Shown: positions 26,905 to 40,554 of the stretch, piece after piece | Layout: every line of letters begins with the position of its first letter | Position numbering within the stretch: position 1 is the stretch's first letter | DNA from: Blasia pusilla | Taxonomy: Eukaryota > Marchantiophyta > Marchantiopsida > Blasiales | Direction: 5' to 3' | DNA length: 64,000 nucleotides | Assembly (NCBI GenBank): GCA_050084515.1 | Contig: CM114274.1 | Location: forward strand, 28,086,001 to 28,150,000 | Made by a program: the position numbers and the translations under genes | The notes under the pieces: model-generated | What the model was told of the DNA's origin: nothing | Databases searched by the model: none | Seen by the model: only the letters and a program-made list of their open reading frames with translations

Positions 26905-27780
26905 TCTTGGCCTCTTGGCACTATCAAGTCTATCATCGGTCTCATTTCAGTTATCTCCCGCTCTTGAAGACCCAATCCCACTAGACATAAGAAAATCGGA
27001 TGAAGAGGATAAGAAAATCTCCTTCGAAAAAAAAACAACGAAAGAATAGTATGAGTTTAGATAAGGAAGTACCAAAAATAAAATGATATGAGATACTAAG
27101 ACAGTGGCTCTAGTAATGCTCCCGCTCGTGAATGGAAGAATAGGGTTTTGGCTTAGGTAGGTCACTCAAAAGGAATATATGAGTGTTTAGATAAGTTTCA
27201 TTGACCACCTCCACATCCCAAATGTGCTCAAGGAATCAATGAAATAAATCTATAACTCAAGTTTGTGAATCGGAAATCAGATTCTCAAAATCACCGAACA
27301 AGTTTAGTGACACAAGAGATTTCCACACTCACAACCTCTCATCTAATGTGGAGTCAATTGGGGGTTTTTAAGGACACAATAAGGAGCAAAAATATCCAAG
27401 TGTGTCACAAAAAAAAATCCAACAACCCCCAAAAGGCCCGCAACAGATTTCTCCAAAATTCCTTGAACCCTTGAAAGCCCTTAGCTCTCAAGGAACGAAT
27501 GAAATTTGGAGCCTAATCCAAAAAACACTAAAAGAAAAGGCAGAAAATGAGATAAATCATGAAAATGAGGGATTATTGGGGTTAATTAATCCCAAACCCC
27601 TTCCCAATAAGCATTTTTGGGCCCACTTGTGGACCCAAAACTTATGGGTTTATCCCAAATGAGGAGTGGGAGGAGGGAGTAGGGAGGAGGGAGGAAGGAG
27701 AAGGGTAATGAGGAGGTTCGAATTTTGACCTAGCCAACCCTACTGTGCCACATGGCGGTTTGGTATTCGGAGGAAGTGGA
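26905..27780. other. Intergenic between kinase-like relic and Helitron
   Basis: No gene supported. There is a purine-rich GGAGGAGGGAG tract at 27660-27715. The Helitron's 5' end should lie near the right edge, but I could not pin its TC terminus. Confidence 0.5.
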
Positions 27781-27884
27781 TCACACGCGGGCTAAGCGGG
27801 CTTTTCACAAATGAACATGTGGCACCACCCCATTCGCTGGAATTGATGCGGGAGATGGCTTGGACGGCGCCGGCTTTGGATCGG

Positions 27885-30090
27885 ACGGATTTCCAAGAAA
27901 GTGATATTAAGAAGTTGAGATTACAGAGGAGTTTGAATCGTATCAGTGATCGTCATACCTTGGGTTCTATGACAGAGATATGCCCATCATGTCATGCTTT
28001 ACATTGGAGATGTGAAAGGATGAAAGATATCAAGTTTAGTGACTCACCATATGGTATGTGTTGTGGCCATGGGAGAATAAATTTAACCCTTTTGAAGTAA
28101 AATTCCTAATTTATAGGAATTTCTCCTCAATTCCTAAAATCCTTGATATCAAGTGTTGGTCCTAGAAGTCTTCATTTTCTTACACATGCTAGAGCTTACA
28201 ATTCTGCTCTTTAACTTGCATCTACTGGAGTGCATGTAAATGAACAAATAGATGGCACTAGACACTTTAGGGTCCAAGGCGGGATCTATTATTCTATTGG
28301 ATCCTTACATCGTGATATAGGGGGTCATCCCCAATTTGCTCAACTCTATATCCATGATAGTGCAAATGAACTGGAGAATCGTGGAAGAGTTATGTCTAGA
28401 TTTTTTGAGAGGGCTACAAGACATGTTACATGAATGCAACCCATATGTCAAGATCTTTTGTCATATGCCATATGAAGCAACTGACCTTAATATGTAGATC
28501 ATCCTCAAGGCAACTAAGAGAGGTCTCGATGCTAAGCGTTATAACTTACCAATTGCATCTGAGGTTGCGGCTATTTTGCCGTGTGATGGTAGTGAACATG
28601 TTGACCATCGTGATATAATTGTACGACTACATGGGGGAGGAGTGAAGCGTATGTCAAACCTCAATGAAGCATGTATTCCACTACATTTTGTTCTATTATT
28701 TATCTATGATGAAGCAGGTTGGCATCTTGGAATACCCTTTGGGAGGATTGAAGGCCATAGAGAATCCGAATGATTGGGCCAGATTATTCATGAGGAGGGA
28801 CATGTGGAATCTCAAAAATATTGGATGGATGAGGAAATATTTAATGGTGACATTGTTGAGGAAAGAAAAAAAAGAGAATGTTACGACCTTGCAATTTGCA
28901 TGTTTTCGACTTCAAACGCGGATTGGAGGCGAAGATGACAATTGCTTATTGCGGTTTGGTCGACTTACTCAAGAATATATGGTTGACCTCTATACCAATG
29001 TAGAGATGTAATGATTATCATGGATTTTCTTGAATCAAAAGGAGTTAAGGGCTGAATTATATCAAGGTGTAAAAGATGCCATGCATCAACATATTGTAGA
29101 TAGTCAGAGGTTTGGGAAGCGCATTATATTACCTTCTTCTTTTATTGGAGGACCATATCACATGCATCAATTGTATCAAGATGCAATGGCAATTGTAAGA
29201 CATTTGGGGATGCCAGACTACTTTTTGACTATGACATGCAATCCAAAGTGGGAGGAGATTACGTCACCCTTATTACTTGGTCAATGAGATGCGGACCGAC
29301 CAAATTTGGTCGTGCGGGTTTTTGAGAAAAAAAAGGAGTTGTTAAGACTTATTATCAAGAAGGAGATATTGGGATGAGTTGTAGGATGCATCCATGTGGT
29401 GGAATTCCAAAAAAGAGGTTTGTCGCATGTGCACGTTCTTATTATATTAGGACGGGAGGATAAACCACGTACCACTCATGATTATGATCGTATTACTTAA
29501 GAAGAAATCCCTGATCAATCTATCCATCCAAGGTTGTATTCTACTGTTGCTAATTGGATGGTTTATGGCCAGGCCATATGGACCATTAAATCCAAATGCA
29601 CCATGTATGGATAAGTAAACAAAAAAGTGTACCAAAGGCTAACTTAAGGCTTTTGCGGCCAACACTCAGAGACGGAAGATGGTTATCCGATCTATTGTAG
29701 GTAAGGATTCTTTAATATTGGCTTATCTTTATTATTGTAAGGCATATGATGCCCATGTAGTATTGGAAAGCATATTTATATTTTGTTACTGTATTTTTGT
29801 AGATTGGAGAATGGGAGGGCGATAATTTAGAGCCAACATTCATTCAATAATCGTTGGGTTGTGTCTTACAATCGTATGTTATGCCCCCTCTTCGATTGTC
29901 ACATTAATCTTGAAATCACAAGTAGTGTTTCTGCCTTCGAGTACGTATATAAATATGTTTATAAGGGGTCAGATGCGGTGTTATTTAAGTTATCAAAGAA
30001 CATGGATATATCCAATGCAATTGACGTTGTTGACGAGACAACATCATATTTTGATGCGAGGTATGATCATGCTACTTCATTGATGTGATG
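27885..30090 (+). pseudogene. Helitron Rep (HUH endonuclease) portion
   Basis: Starts with an N-terminal zinc-like block CPSCHALHWRCERMKD and GMCCGHGRINL (27980-28100). Helitron-N segments follow: GGIYYSIGSLHRD, DYFLTMTCNPKWEEI and VEFQKRGLSHVHVLIILG. The two His of the HUH metal site are encoded at 29426-29434 (CAT GTG CAC). The Rep Tyr region reads EYVYKYVYKGSDAV near 29938-29980. Stops and shifts occur between blocks, including after 29285 and near 29500. These motifs cut and rejoin single-stranded DNA during rolling-circle transposition in the family. The HUH pair itself survives. Confidence 0.8.
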
Positions 30091-30609
30091 CATCATATTC
30101 TATTTCTTATCCATCATGTTCATTCTCCTTACTTGAATACTTGGAATTCTTTTTTTCCAGATATATATCTTCTTCAGAAGCATGTTGGCGTCTCTTCAAG
30201 TTTTCTCTACATGCTGAACTTCCAAGTATTGTGAGATTAGCACTTCATCTTCCAGAGCAACAAATAGTCTACTTCAATGATGTTGACGCTCATCAAGATA
30301 TTTTGCAACTAAATTAGAGAGACAACTCTGACGCAATAGTTTGCAACCAATCTATCTGACTCCACTATTGGACAATATCTATATATAGATTTCCTTTCAT
30401 ATTATTGTTGGAGTAACAAGAGATGGATTCGTAGGGTAAAAAAAATTAATGATTGTGGCCATCCCATTGGCCGCTTATACCTTACTCATCCAGGTAAATA
30501 CTTAAAAGTTGGTTATATACACTTGCTTTTATTTATATGTATACCCGTCTCATCCATTTTCTTTTATATACAGATAGTTGAGCTAATTTTTCTCACTTTG
30601 CCATAGGCG

Positions 30610-32870
30610 AAGGAAAACGACATTGGTTGAGATTACTCCTCCATCATGTTCAAGGAGCAGATACATACGAATGCTTGAGACCGGTTCATGGGATATTATG
30701 TCCAACATTCAAGGAGGTTGCTATATATCCAATTGGAACTTCTTGAGGATGATAAGGAGGTGTTTACTTGCTTTGAAGAAGCTTCCATAATCCGTATGGG
30801 TTCTTCACTTCGTCCTCTCTTTGCAATTATTCTAGCTTACAACACACCTACTCAACTTGTAACATTACGGAGTCAATTATTGGTTCCGTTGGTAGAAGAT
30901 CTCTTATATGAACGATGTCAGGTAAGAATCCAATACTACCACTCCTTACATAAATTTTTTCTTCCTAATAGTAGAAACATTTTCCATCTTACTTATATTG
31001 AGAACTCTTCCATTACAGAAAACAAGAATGCCTAATCTTCTTGTTGATGATGCTATCATTAATACCGCATTATTGGAAGTCCTTCAAGTCCGTTATTATT
31101 TACAAGATCAAGGAAAGAGACTATCTGACTTCCCAGATATGCCCCAAGCTAATGTCGAAAGTCTTCATTCACACTCATATTTGGAGGAACAAGAGCTATC
31201 ATATGACACGGAAGAATTACTTCAGCAAGTGCAATTGGGAGAAGCGTGTCTAAAAAAAGGACAACGCATGATATGGGACGCTATTGATGATGAGCTTGAT
31301 CAAATATGTGCGAGTGCTCCACTATCTCCAAAAACAAATTTCATCGATGGTCCAAGTGGAACTGGAAAAACTTTTTATATAATCTTCTCTTCGCAAGTGT
31401 AAGGACCGCTTTAGGGTATAGCTTTGGCTGTAGCATCATTTGGTATAGCTGCCCTATTGTTAGACGGAGGACGTATTGCTCATTCGCACTTCAAGATCCC
31501 CATTAATCTTCATGAAAACTCTACTTGCAAGTAAGTGCCATAAGTTATTTTAATTAGCTTCAATTATGTTAATAAATCAAATATAATTTAATTACTCCAA
31601 TTATTTCAGCTTCTAATTTTCTTCTCTTTTTGCTGGTAGTTTATCGTTTGATAGTGAGGGAGCCTGCTTAATCTGTGAGGCGATGGTCATTATATGGGAC
31701 GAGGCACCTATGGCTCATCGTCATGCCTTTGAGGCCGTGAATCGAACCTTACAGGATATCATGGGAGTTGTTTCGCATGATTAACGGCAATTACCATTCG
31801 GTGGAAAACTTATGGTATTTGGTGGTGATTTTGGTCAAGTGTTGCCTGTTGTTCGTTATGGGGATCAGCCGCAAATCATCCAAGCCCCCATGAAGAGATC
31901 ATCTCTTTGGTCTAATGTAAGGGTCGTGAAGTTGAAAACAAACATGAAAGTTCAAAGGTTGGATGATCATTTGTGTGATGAACAACAAGCTTTTGTTGAT
32001 TGGTTATTGGAAGTGGAAGTGGAAGAGGGTTGTGTACTTTTACATCCTCCTTTGGGAGAAGACTTCATAAAATTACCATATGAAATTGTTACTAATAGTA
32101 ATAAGATATGTGATCTTATTGATTTGATCTATCGCAATTTTCCTAGTCGATTCCATGACATTGATCTCTTAAGAGATATGGCTATTCTAACTCTAAGAAA
32201 TAAAGATGTTGATCATAAAAATGCAGATGTTATGTCTCGATTACTTGGAGAGGTAATCCTTTAGACTTATCTCCTTTGTACTTCTATCAAATTAATATGT
32301 GGTTTGGAAGTTTGGATACTAATATTACCTTTTCTCACTAATTCATTATATATTGTGTACAAGAGCATATTTACCATAGAGTCGACTCAATTCCGAATGA
32401 GGGGATGAGTCACATCTACCCAACTGAATTCTTGAACACATGCTTGCCTTTTGGACTTCCTCCACATTGTTTGTGTTTGAAGATTGGTGCATCAATCATG
32501 CTCTTACGAAACATGAATGGGTCACATGTACAAGCAAACAAGACAAGATTGGTGATTCGTGGATTTATGAGACATTGCATTGATGCTGAAATTATCACTG
32601 GGAAGAATATTGGAGAACGCATTTTTATTCAACGTATTGCATTGATTGCATCAGATTCCGGTTTGCGTAGGTTTCAATTCCCTCTTAAAACGATTTTTGC
32701 TATGACTATTAATAAGTCTCAAGGTCAAACTTTATAAAAAGTTGGCATTTATTTACCTACTCTATTTCTTCGTGGTCAACGATATGCATCATTATCTACA
32801 GTAGGAAAGAAAAGTTCCATCCATATTACCATTGCAAAGGATGAACATTCAAATAAAGAAAGTAAGTACA
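30610..32870 (+). pseudogene. Helitron PIF1-like helicase portion
   Basis: 5'-3' DNA helicase of the Helitron. Blocks in order: YYLQDQGKRLSDFPDMP, the Walker A loop GPSGTGKT (31349-31372), the Walker B-like IIWDEAPMAH (about 31690-31715), VFGGDFGQVLPVV (31815-31860), LKIGASIMLLRN, and the C-terminal motif FAMTINKSQGQTL followed by VGIYLP and YASLSTVGK. A frameshift follows Walker A. TAA codons interrupt it near 31783 and between GQTL and the final block. Likely introns carry gtaag/gtaat donors and cag/tag acceptors. Catalytic motifs are largely preserved despite the lesions. Confidence 0.85.
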
Positions 32871-32875
32871 CACGT

Positions 32876-32998
32876 AATATAATTTATATAGAAATATTGA
32901 ACTCGAAATGTAATTTATAAAGAAATATTGAACGCGAAATATAATTTATAAAAAAATATTAAACTTGAAATATAATTTATAAAGAAACAATTGAGACT
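32876..32998. repeat. 31-bp tandem repeat, four units
   Basis: Four AT-rich units of the form AATATAATTTATAAAGAAAT plus ATTGAACTCGA, directly after the helicase C-terminus. Units differ by one to several substitutions. It may be subterminal sequence of the Helitron. Confidence 0.9.
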
Positions 32999-33267
32999 AA
33001 ATAAATTTGAGAAAACGTATCTTGCCTCTATACTACCTTACGTGCATGCATTACTTACGGGTTTATGGGTTTGCGACTAGCACTTCGTCTCCCTCATTTG
33101 AAAGCTCTCCACTTTTAAATTTTATAGAAGGGAAGACGATGTGATGATGATCTACCGGCGAACTTCTCGGCTGGTTTTTTCCCGAATCTACTCGTAGAGT
33201 TATGACTAGTTTCACTCCACTCACAAATCAGGAACAACAAACGCCTGTTGAGATTACGACCTCATGG

Positions 33268-36200
33268 TCAGACTACAGAATCTGGTGCAGGTTGAACTCC
33301 CGAACTATAGCCACCGCGGCGAGAGGACCGATTGGGATCTTGAAGATCCTTGCTGTGGCTACTTTCAGCACTAACCTTTGAGCCTGAATGGACATGTTCA
33401 AGCCGAGAATCATATTGTTGCACAACCAAGACGGATGGAAGGCATCCAGGTAAAGCGAGCACATCTCCAACAGGTCCGACCTCGGAGTAATCAGTGTGTT
33501 TGCGCCGAGAAAGAGCTGCCAGTAGAGGAGAAGGAAGACGACTGCGACCCACTATAACCAAGTGATACCTATTTGACCTGCCAACTTGCAGGACAGTTTC
33601 AGTGAAGTCATTGATCTCTATTTCTTCATATGAAATAGATCCACCCGCAGATTTTCTCAATTCGGCAAGACACTCTTCGTCCAACTGCTTTTCCTGCTCC
33701 GAATCTGTTGCTACGCTTGCAAAATCATGGCTTGACCCAAGCTCAGATCTTCTGACCGAAAAACCCTCTGAGGTGGTCGCCGTTGACGGCTGCGGCACCT
33801 CAAAAAGGTTCTGATCAATGTTAGCCGTGTAACGAATCACTTGAAGTTCGACTCCTGGATGGTCAGCCATGCGGACACCAACTGCAAGCGCCTCGCGATC
33901 GTCAGGACCCCCGAAGAACAGCACCACTGCTTTGTGATCGACATTTCCTGGGGCAACCTGACTAGCTCCCCAAATCCCGCGGTCGATAAAGATTGCTACA
34001 GAGCATGGCGCGCGTTGTAGAACTCTGCGATTTACAGTTCGGTACTCCGGGTGACTACTCTCCAACACACCGTCAAGCCTCGGGTGCTTGTGGAAGGGTA
34101 GAATGATTATAGCAGCGCGTTTCTCTTGAGCAGTACCGCAGATATCTTCGTGCATATCTTCGAAACCTGAAATGGCGGTCATAGGACGTACTATCACCTT
34201 GCTCAGAGGTCCAAATGCTTCGTACGCCACCACAATCTGGTCGGTCCTTGCAGTACCGCCTTCGTCCCAGAAAGGACGACCATCTCTTCGGGCCCTTTGC
34301 ACCATCATCATAGCAGATGAACGCTCAGAAAGTTCCATAAGATGCAACATGTACAGACGAACGGCGCCTTTTGCCTGCCCTCTGACAGTTTCAGTTAAGT
34401 TGATCATGGCAGGAACATTCCTGATACTGTGTACACAGCTCAGAATGCGCAAGTTCTCCTTGACAAATCCGTCAGCTACACGCCTTTGATTGTAGGGCAC
34501 AACATTCCTCGCTGGTTTGTAGAGTGCCATCACAAGGGGCGTCGTCATGAAAGTCGTAACGAGAGCCATGATAACCATAATTGCGAAAACCTCGTCGTTC
34601 AAAACCTTCACAAATGACAAGGCAGATATAGTTAAATGACGGTCCAAACGAATCGATTAATAGTTGTTACTTGACTAACTGTGCCGACATAAAACTGATA
34701 TGAAGTTGTCGTTGAGAAACAAGTGATTATAGTTATCTGAACCTGTCAACGGAGCATACATCGGCGAACTGCTTGTGCTATATAAGAATACATTTCGTAT
34801 TTCTTGAACACAGGCACAAGTTCTGGTAAAGACTTACTCCTCGGTCCTTGCCAATGTTTAAAACAATCAATTCAACGAGACCCTTGGTGTTCATCAAAAC
34901 TCCCATCGTCAGGGACTTTCGATAGTTTTTGGTGTAAAATTGCGACACAAAGAATGTCCCGCACACTTTTCCGAAACAAGCAACTGCGATGACGAGGACG
35001 AGAAGACCCCATGACTCAGCATTCTTTACTGCACCAATGTTTGTCTTCAAGCCGCTGGAAGCGAAGTACAGGGGTAGCATTAGCACTGAGACAAAATCCT
35101 CAAGTTTTTCAATGAGATGAGTGGCAAAAGTTCCATGCTTCGGAATGACGAGACCGAAAACAAAAGCGCCGAAAATTGAATGTATCCCGATAGCGTCGGT
35201 AGTAAATCCCGCTGCTAAAGTAGCTGCGAAAGTAATGCAGATGTAGATCTCCTTTATAGGCTCATTTTCCGGTGATCGGTGAGCTATAACATTCATAACG
35301 GGCTTGACCACCATGAACATGAATATCACAAACGCCGCTCCGCATAAAAGTACCCAAATTGCGATAGTTGGACTGGTGTTGGAACCAGAAAGGGCAATCG
35401 CAAGAGCGAGAAGAATCCAGGCAGTTACGTCGTTTACAGCTGCTGCAGACATCGCCATCTGTCCAACGTCTGTGGTCAAAAGCTTGCGCTCAGCCAGAAT
35501 ACGTGCCAGCACTGGAAAAGCAGTGATGGACATCGCTACCCCCATGAAGACCAAGAAAGGGGCAAAATCTGTTCCTTTCGCGATTGTACGATGAAGCACC
35601 ACTGAAACTCCAACCCCGGCAGCGAATGGTAAACTCATCCCAGCGCCAGCAATAGCTAAGGATTGTGATCCTACTTTTTTCAAAGCTCGCAAATCCAATT
35701 CAAGCCCAACCATGAACAGGAAGAAGAGGAGTCCCATGTTCGCAAATGTGTCAAGAACGACGATGCTCTCTTTCGGAAACAAGTGCGACATGTAATCCTT
35801 GTTTCGGCCCAAAGCAGATGGTCCGAGTAGAATCCCTCCCTGCAACAGAGTACACGGAACTATTCAGTGGAGAAGCATCCATCCTTTCAGTTTTTCCTTT
35901 CGTTCATCCGAGTCTTTTTTTTGGAAAATGAGACACGACTCTAGTCACAGGTAGCTGCAGCACTTCACTGACGATACTGGCAGCATCGAAGAATGTACAT
36001 AATATTCTGGAAACCACATCAAGCGATTTCCAGTGGTACTAGCCACTCACTCCCACAGAAACATGGAAGGGAAAAATGCAAATTTCCCCTAAACTACACT
36101 CACTCTGCTGCTATGACCGCTCTAAAAAAGTACATAGACTTCTACACCCGGGGCCTTGAAAGAGATTCACTCGAACCCAAATTCAGATAATTATTCTCAC

Positions 36201-36756
36201 TCACAGGTAAGCTGAAAATCTGAAACCGGCCAGAAACAGGTAACTTGCTTGCTGCATGGCAACGCTTTGATTCAGAGGAACATTTCCTCACTTGAAGATA
36301 GGCAATGACCTCGAGTGTCTATAATTCAACCCGGTAGATGTACAACGAAGAATGCCTGATAATGATGATGCGTAGAGAGGTGACAGTTTTTAAGTTGTGA
36401 ATTGAAGCGGAAAACCATGAAAAGACTTCTAGAATGTACACACTCTATTCCAATGTTTTAGGGGTCTAGCAAAATATTGCGACACATTTACGAGAGACCT
36501 ATTGAACTTCACATTTCTTAAATGAAAAACAAAGCTGACTTACAATAATCTCCCCAATCACTCGCGGCTGCCTGAGGGGCTTCAATCCCAACGACAATGT
36601 GCGGGTCACCACCAGCACTAATATGATTTGAATCGCCAAAAGTGGGAAGGAGAAGTGAATCGGATTGTCCTTCTGCCATAATCCGTTAGAAGTTGCTTTC
36701 ATGGGGTGAATACATGATGCTGGCGGAGCCAAGTGAATCGAACCGCTGGTGGCCAT
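33268..36756 (-). CDS. Cation/H+ antiporter of the plant CHX (CPA2) family, 3 exons
   Basis: Membrane antiporter moving monovalent cations (typically K+) against H+, usually at endomembranes or the plasma membrane. Exons in transcript order: 36756-36544, 35839-34838, 34605-33268, with gtaagt donors and AG acceptors, all phase 0: 2553 nt, 850 residues, normal for CHX proteins. The start is the ATG at 36756-36754. The N-terminal two-thirds is the hydrophobic Na+/H+-exchanger domain: [46 protein letters not shown], the [10 protein letters not shown] block with its conserved Asp, and [16 protein letters not shown]. The third exon holds the last membrane segment ([19 protein letters not shown]) and the CHX cytosolic domain ([36 protein letters not shown]). 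No lesions seen. Which CHX subclade it belongs to cannot be told by eye. Confidence 0.94.
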
Positions 36757-38114
36757 TTCTCTACGAATCCAAGGTCTTCTATCAACAAACTCTCCCCATG
36801 TGGGAAGGTCGACGAAATCAAAACTCCCTCACATCCGCGCACGAGCGAGGCTGCGTCATCGGGGAGACAGACGAATTCGAATGAAAAAATATTAAGAATT
36901 GGCCGTCAACTCTTCAGGTCCTCTACGCTCCTCATTCTACGAATGCTTGGCCTGTGTTTTCAGCCTTCGAGGCTTCCTGGATTTCAAATTCTGAGACACT
37001 ATGATGGAAATGTACCTAAGGCTTCCATCACTCACGACCTAAGGCTTCCATCGGCACACCACGCAACCGGGGCAGTACCAAAGGACGTGCAAGGTGAAAG
37101 AACGAGAGGCTGAAGCTGCCCTTAAGCGTCTTCTACTCTCGAAAAAAAGTCAAAGGGACGTAGGGCAGCTCCGGGATCTATCTGCCCTGCACCGTCACCG
37201 GGATTCTTGCCGGCAAATTATCTACGCCCATCTGCGACTGGCGTGCGTCCGCACCGCCGGCGGGCACCGGTTTTATTCGACTATACTAGACAAGTATCTT
37301 AGAGTTGTCTTAGGCATTTTGGTACGATTTTTGCCGTGTCTCAATAATAATGACGGGTGACGAAATGGTCTGATCCTTTGCATGAAAAGTTCGCATTTGT
37401 CAAAAGTTGCGAATTGTTTTCTCTTCATTGGTCTGTATATTTCTGGAATTCCATTTTATTAGTAGAATTCAAATAAGAAATCAAGAATTAATATTGAGAG
37501 GAGAGGGGGGAGAGAAAAAGAAAACATTGTAAACAAGAGAGTATTTTTAGTTCAAAAATATTCGATTTTCAATTGGAGAGGAACCTGAAAATAAGGAAAT
37601 AATTTTCAACCATGAGGATTTCACAAAAATAAATTTGATTTATTTTTTGATAAGGAGGACAAGAGAAAAAAAAGATTTTTTTAAAGATTAAATTTGTATA
37701 AGATGTGAAATTTTCAATAGAAGAGATGATGTATTTTTTCATTTAAATTTCAATATTATTGTATCAATTTTATTTCTTGTGTTTGATGGGCCTTGATTCT
37801 TGGGATTCCTTTTATTCAAATTTTTGAATCATTCAAAATTTTCTTACATGGATCCGTTTCTTTTCTTCAGATATCAAGAGAATGTTTGTATTTAAATTTG
37901 AAAACCACTTATAATTTTTCCGCCCTCAAAGACAAGTATTGGACAATTCATTAAATAAGAAGAATTTATTGCAACATTTTCCCATTCTTACAAGAACTAG
38001 TTAGGACCGAAAAGGACACCACCCTTGATAAATAACTTGACTCTCTTTATCAATTTTAAGACTCCGTTAAGGAAACACAAGTATTTTTTAGAGAAGTTTA
38101 GTGATAAAAACTAA
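36757..38114. other. CHX upstream region
   Basis: Contains the probable promoter and 5'UTR of CHX. A GC-richer patch at 37.1-37.3 kb is conspicuous and could be an upstream exon or CpG-rich promoter. A 14-base segment CCTAAGGCTTCCAT is repeated at 37015-37050. The rest is AT-rich with no gene seen. Confidence 0.45.
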
Positions 38115-40025
38115 TGGCAATTAAAAATCTCCATTCCAATGATTTTTGTAAGTAACTATAAATTTAGACTTCTACAAATATGAATGAAGATTTCTCCCAT
38201 CTTCCAGATCCCAGGTAAGAAAGCTTTTTTTTTGATTTTTAAGGTTGTTCCATATTTATACCCAAGAGTGAAACCAAGGGTAATGCACTTCCTTCAATTC
38301 GGAGGGGGCGTTACACCCTTAATCAAAATTTTCTTTTTTTTTTCATAATAAAATCGACTCGGTCTACAATATGATTTGAAGAGATAAAATGATTCATGAA
38401 CGAATTCCTATCTGAATGTAAAAGAACTTAATTTTCTCAATGGAAATAAACCAAAAAGTTAATAAATTATATGTGCATGAATGAAATATTCAATTTTTGG
38501 ATAAGTTTTATAAAATATTTTATTATTTTGATTATTATGTCTCTAGTTTATTTTATTTTTCATGCCATTTGTTGAGTTATCATAATGAACTTATGAAAGA
38601 AGTTCACCACCAAATTTTTAATAAAAAAGGTGATCTCAATATTGAAAAAAATGGACAAAATTTTGGACATGATAATATTTTCTATAGGAGAAAAAAATAT
38701 GGAAAATTTTTCAAGCAAGGATTATTCGGAAAAGAAATTCGATACAATTTCAATAAGAAAAGGTAGGAGCAGACATCAAAAGTTTAAATTTTCAATATGA
38801 GAGGGCTAGATGGGGAATTTGGAATAGCAAAGGACTAATCTTGACCAAGACTAAGATGAAAGAGATATGGCTCATGTCAAAATTTACTCCACTTTATGAG
38901 AAGAATAAAGAAGGAAGATGCAAAATGTTAGGGGATCTCTAATGAATTAATTTGATTTGATTTGCATATTTCAATGTAGTATTTGCCAAAAAAATGATTG
39001 AAATATGGTAGATGATTTCCTTTCATGAGGAAATCATCTACCAAATTTCAATCATTATTTTTTGGCGTTTATACAAATCAAATGCAAATATTAATTCATT
39101 AGAAGAGCTAACATTTTATCTTCCTTTTTATTCTTCTCTAAAATAGGTCAACAACTCTTTCTCTCTTCCCTGAAGAAAACCAAATTACACATCTCTTTAG
39201 TGTGGAGTGTTGAAAATTTAAACTTGTCTCTCCTACATTTTCTTATTGAAATTTTATACTTTTGATGTTGCAATTCCTCCTTCTTGAAAAATTTTCCTTA
39301 TTTTTCTCCCAAAGAAAATATTATCATTAAAATTTTTATTTTTTTCAATTGAGTTCACCTTTTTTTATTAAGAGTTTGACATTCTTTCATAAGTTCATTA
39401 TGATTTGTCCAAATGCATACAAAATTAAAATAAACTAGCTTGATAATAATCAAAATAATAAAATTTTTATAAAACTTATCAAAAAAATATTTCATTCATG
39501 ACCTATAATTTATGGGCTTTTGGTTTATTTGCATTGAGAAAATTAAGTTTGGTTTTACATTCAGACTAATATGTCTATTTCATTTTATTTTCAAATCATA
39601 TTGTCCATGGTCGATTTTATTATGAAAAAAAAAAAAAAAAAAAAAAATTTTGATTAAGGATGGCAAGTCAAGATGGAACAACTATGTTGTTACACGTTTC
39701 CTCTTCATTAAAAAAATTTTTTTCTTGTAGTGGGATTGGTTCTTGATAAATCTTCATTCAGGCATTGTGGACATAGAAAATTTATAGGTTACTTACAATC
39801 TTTGCCAAGACATCATTGTCAGGATGCCATCCATATTGCAATGAAATTTAGTTTGACAGTTATCACTAAACTTCGGGTATAAATATGGAACAACCTTAAA
39901 AATCATATCAACAAAGCTACCATGGACCTAGTATGGAAGATGGGAAAGTTGTATGCCCAACCCTCCTTGTAGTCTAAAATTTAGTTATAAAATTAGGCCA
40001 CAAAAATCACAATGGAGATATCAAT
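38115..40025. repeat. Large inverted repeat (fold-back) about 1.9 kb
   Basis: The left arm runs from about 38115 to 39017 and the right arm from about 39029 to 40025, complementary to the left. The apex reads GGTAGATGATTTCC, a 10-base loop, then GGAAATCATCTACC. Matching blocks include CTTAATCAAAATTTT with TTCATAATAAAATCGA, CAATATGATTTGAA, TTAATTTTCTCAATG, GATAAGTTTTATAAAA, CATAATGAACTTATGAAAGA and GTTGTTCCATATTTATACCC. The right arm has about 170 extra bases (39.70-39.87 kb). The 89-codon frame at 38497 lies within the left arm and is not supported as a gene. Confidence 0.93.
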
Positions 40026-40554
40026 TGCCATTAGGTTCTTTATGTTGAATCCTTTGAGCAACCCTAATACATCGGGCTTGATGAAAAACATAAGGACTAG
40101 ACTTGTTAGTGTGAAAAGGAGCATGGAGAAAAGGGATGCAAAATAGAACAAAATTATCCATTTATACTATTGAGAGAAGAAATTATTTAATTATTTCAAA
40201 AAATGTCAAATAAATAGACACATGTCAAAACTTGATTTGTTAAAAATGTCAAAATGTAACAAGTATATTATTAGTGAGAGGTGTCAAGACACTTTTCGAT
40301 AATAATAACTCTGTTTGAAAATAGGAAAGGCACTCTCGAAGATATTCCCTTAGCCCAATGAAACAACAAAATTGTGTCTTTCATGGAAACTTGATGGACA
40401 AAAAACCCACCCAAAGGAGGTGGTATAAGGAATATAAAAACTTTCATGGAAACTTGGATGGAAAACCCATCGGGACATAAAGGAGGGGGTCATAAAGAGC
40501 CAAAAAATCCGCGGGCCAAAACCAGCCCTGAAGAGACAGAAGGGGGCCTCCCCC

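Larger units (their letters stand above)
27780..33000 (+). mobile_element. Helitron with Rep/HUH and PIF1-like helicase parts, decayed
   Basis: Rolling-circle transposon. Helitron-N-like sequence, the HUH endonuclease, the Rep Tyr region and a PIF1/RecD-type helicase follow in normal Helitron order across about 5 kb. Several gaps between conserved blocks look like GT-AG introns (for example 30492-30605, 30921-31018 and 32252-32364). Stop codons and shifts interrupt the frames, so this copy is probably not autonomous. Neither the 5' TC nor the 3' hairpin plus CTRR end was located; limits are set by the outermost recognisable coding sequence. Confidence 0.82.

Noticed and set aside
27780-33000. 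This Helitron as the source that mobilised the copies at 7940 and 22302
   Set aside because: Its own 3' end was not found, so shared termini cannot be shown.
38497-38766. 89-codon ORF
   Set aside because: Lies wholly in the left arm of the large inverted repeat and has low-complexity Lys/Phe/Asn composition.
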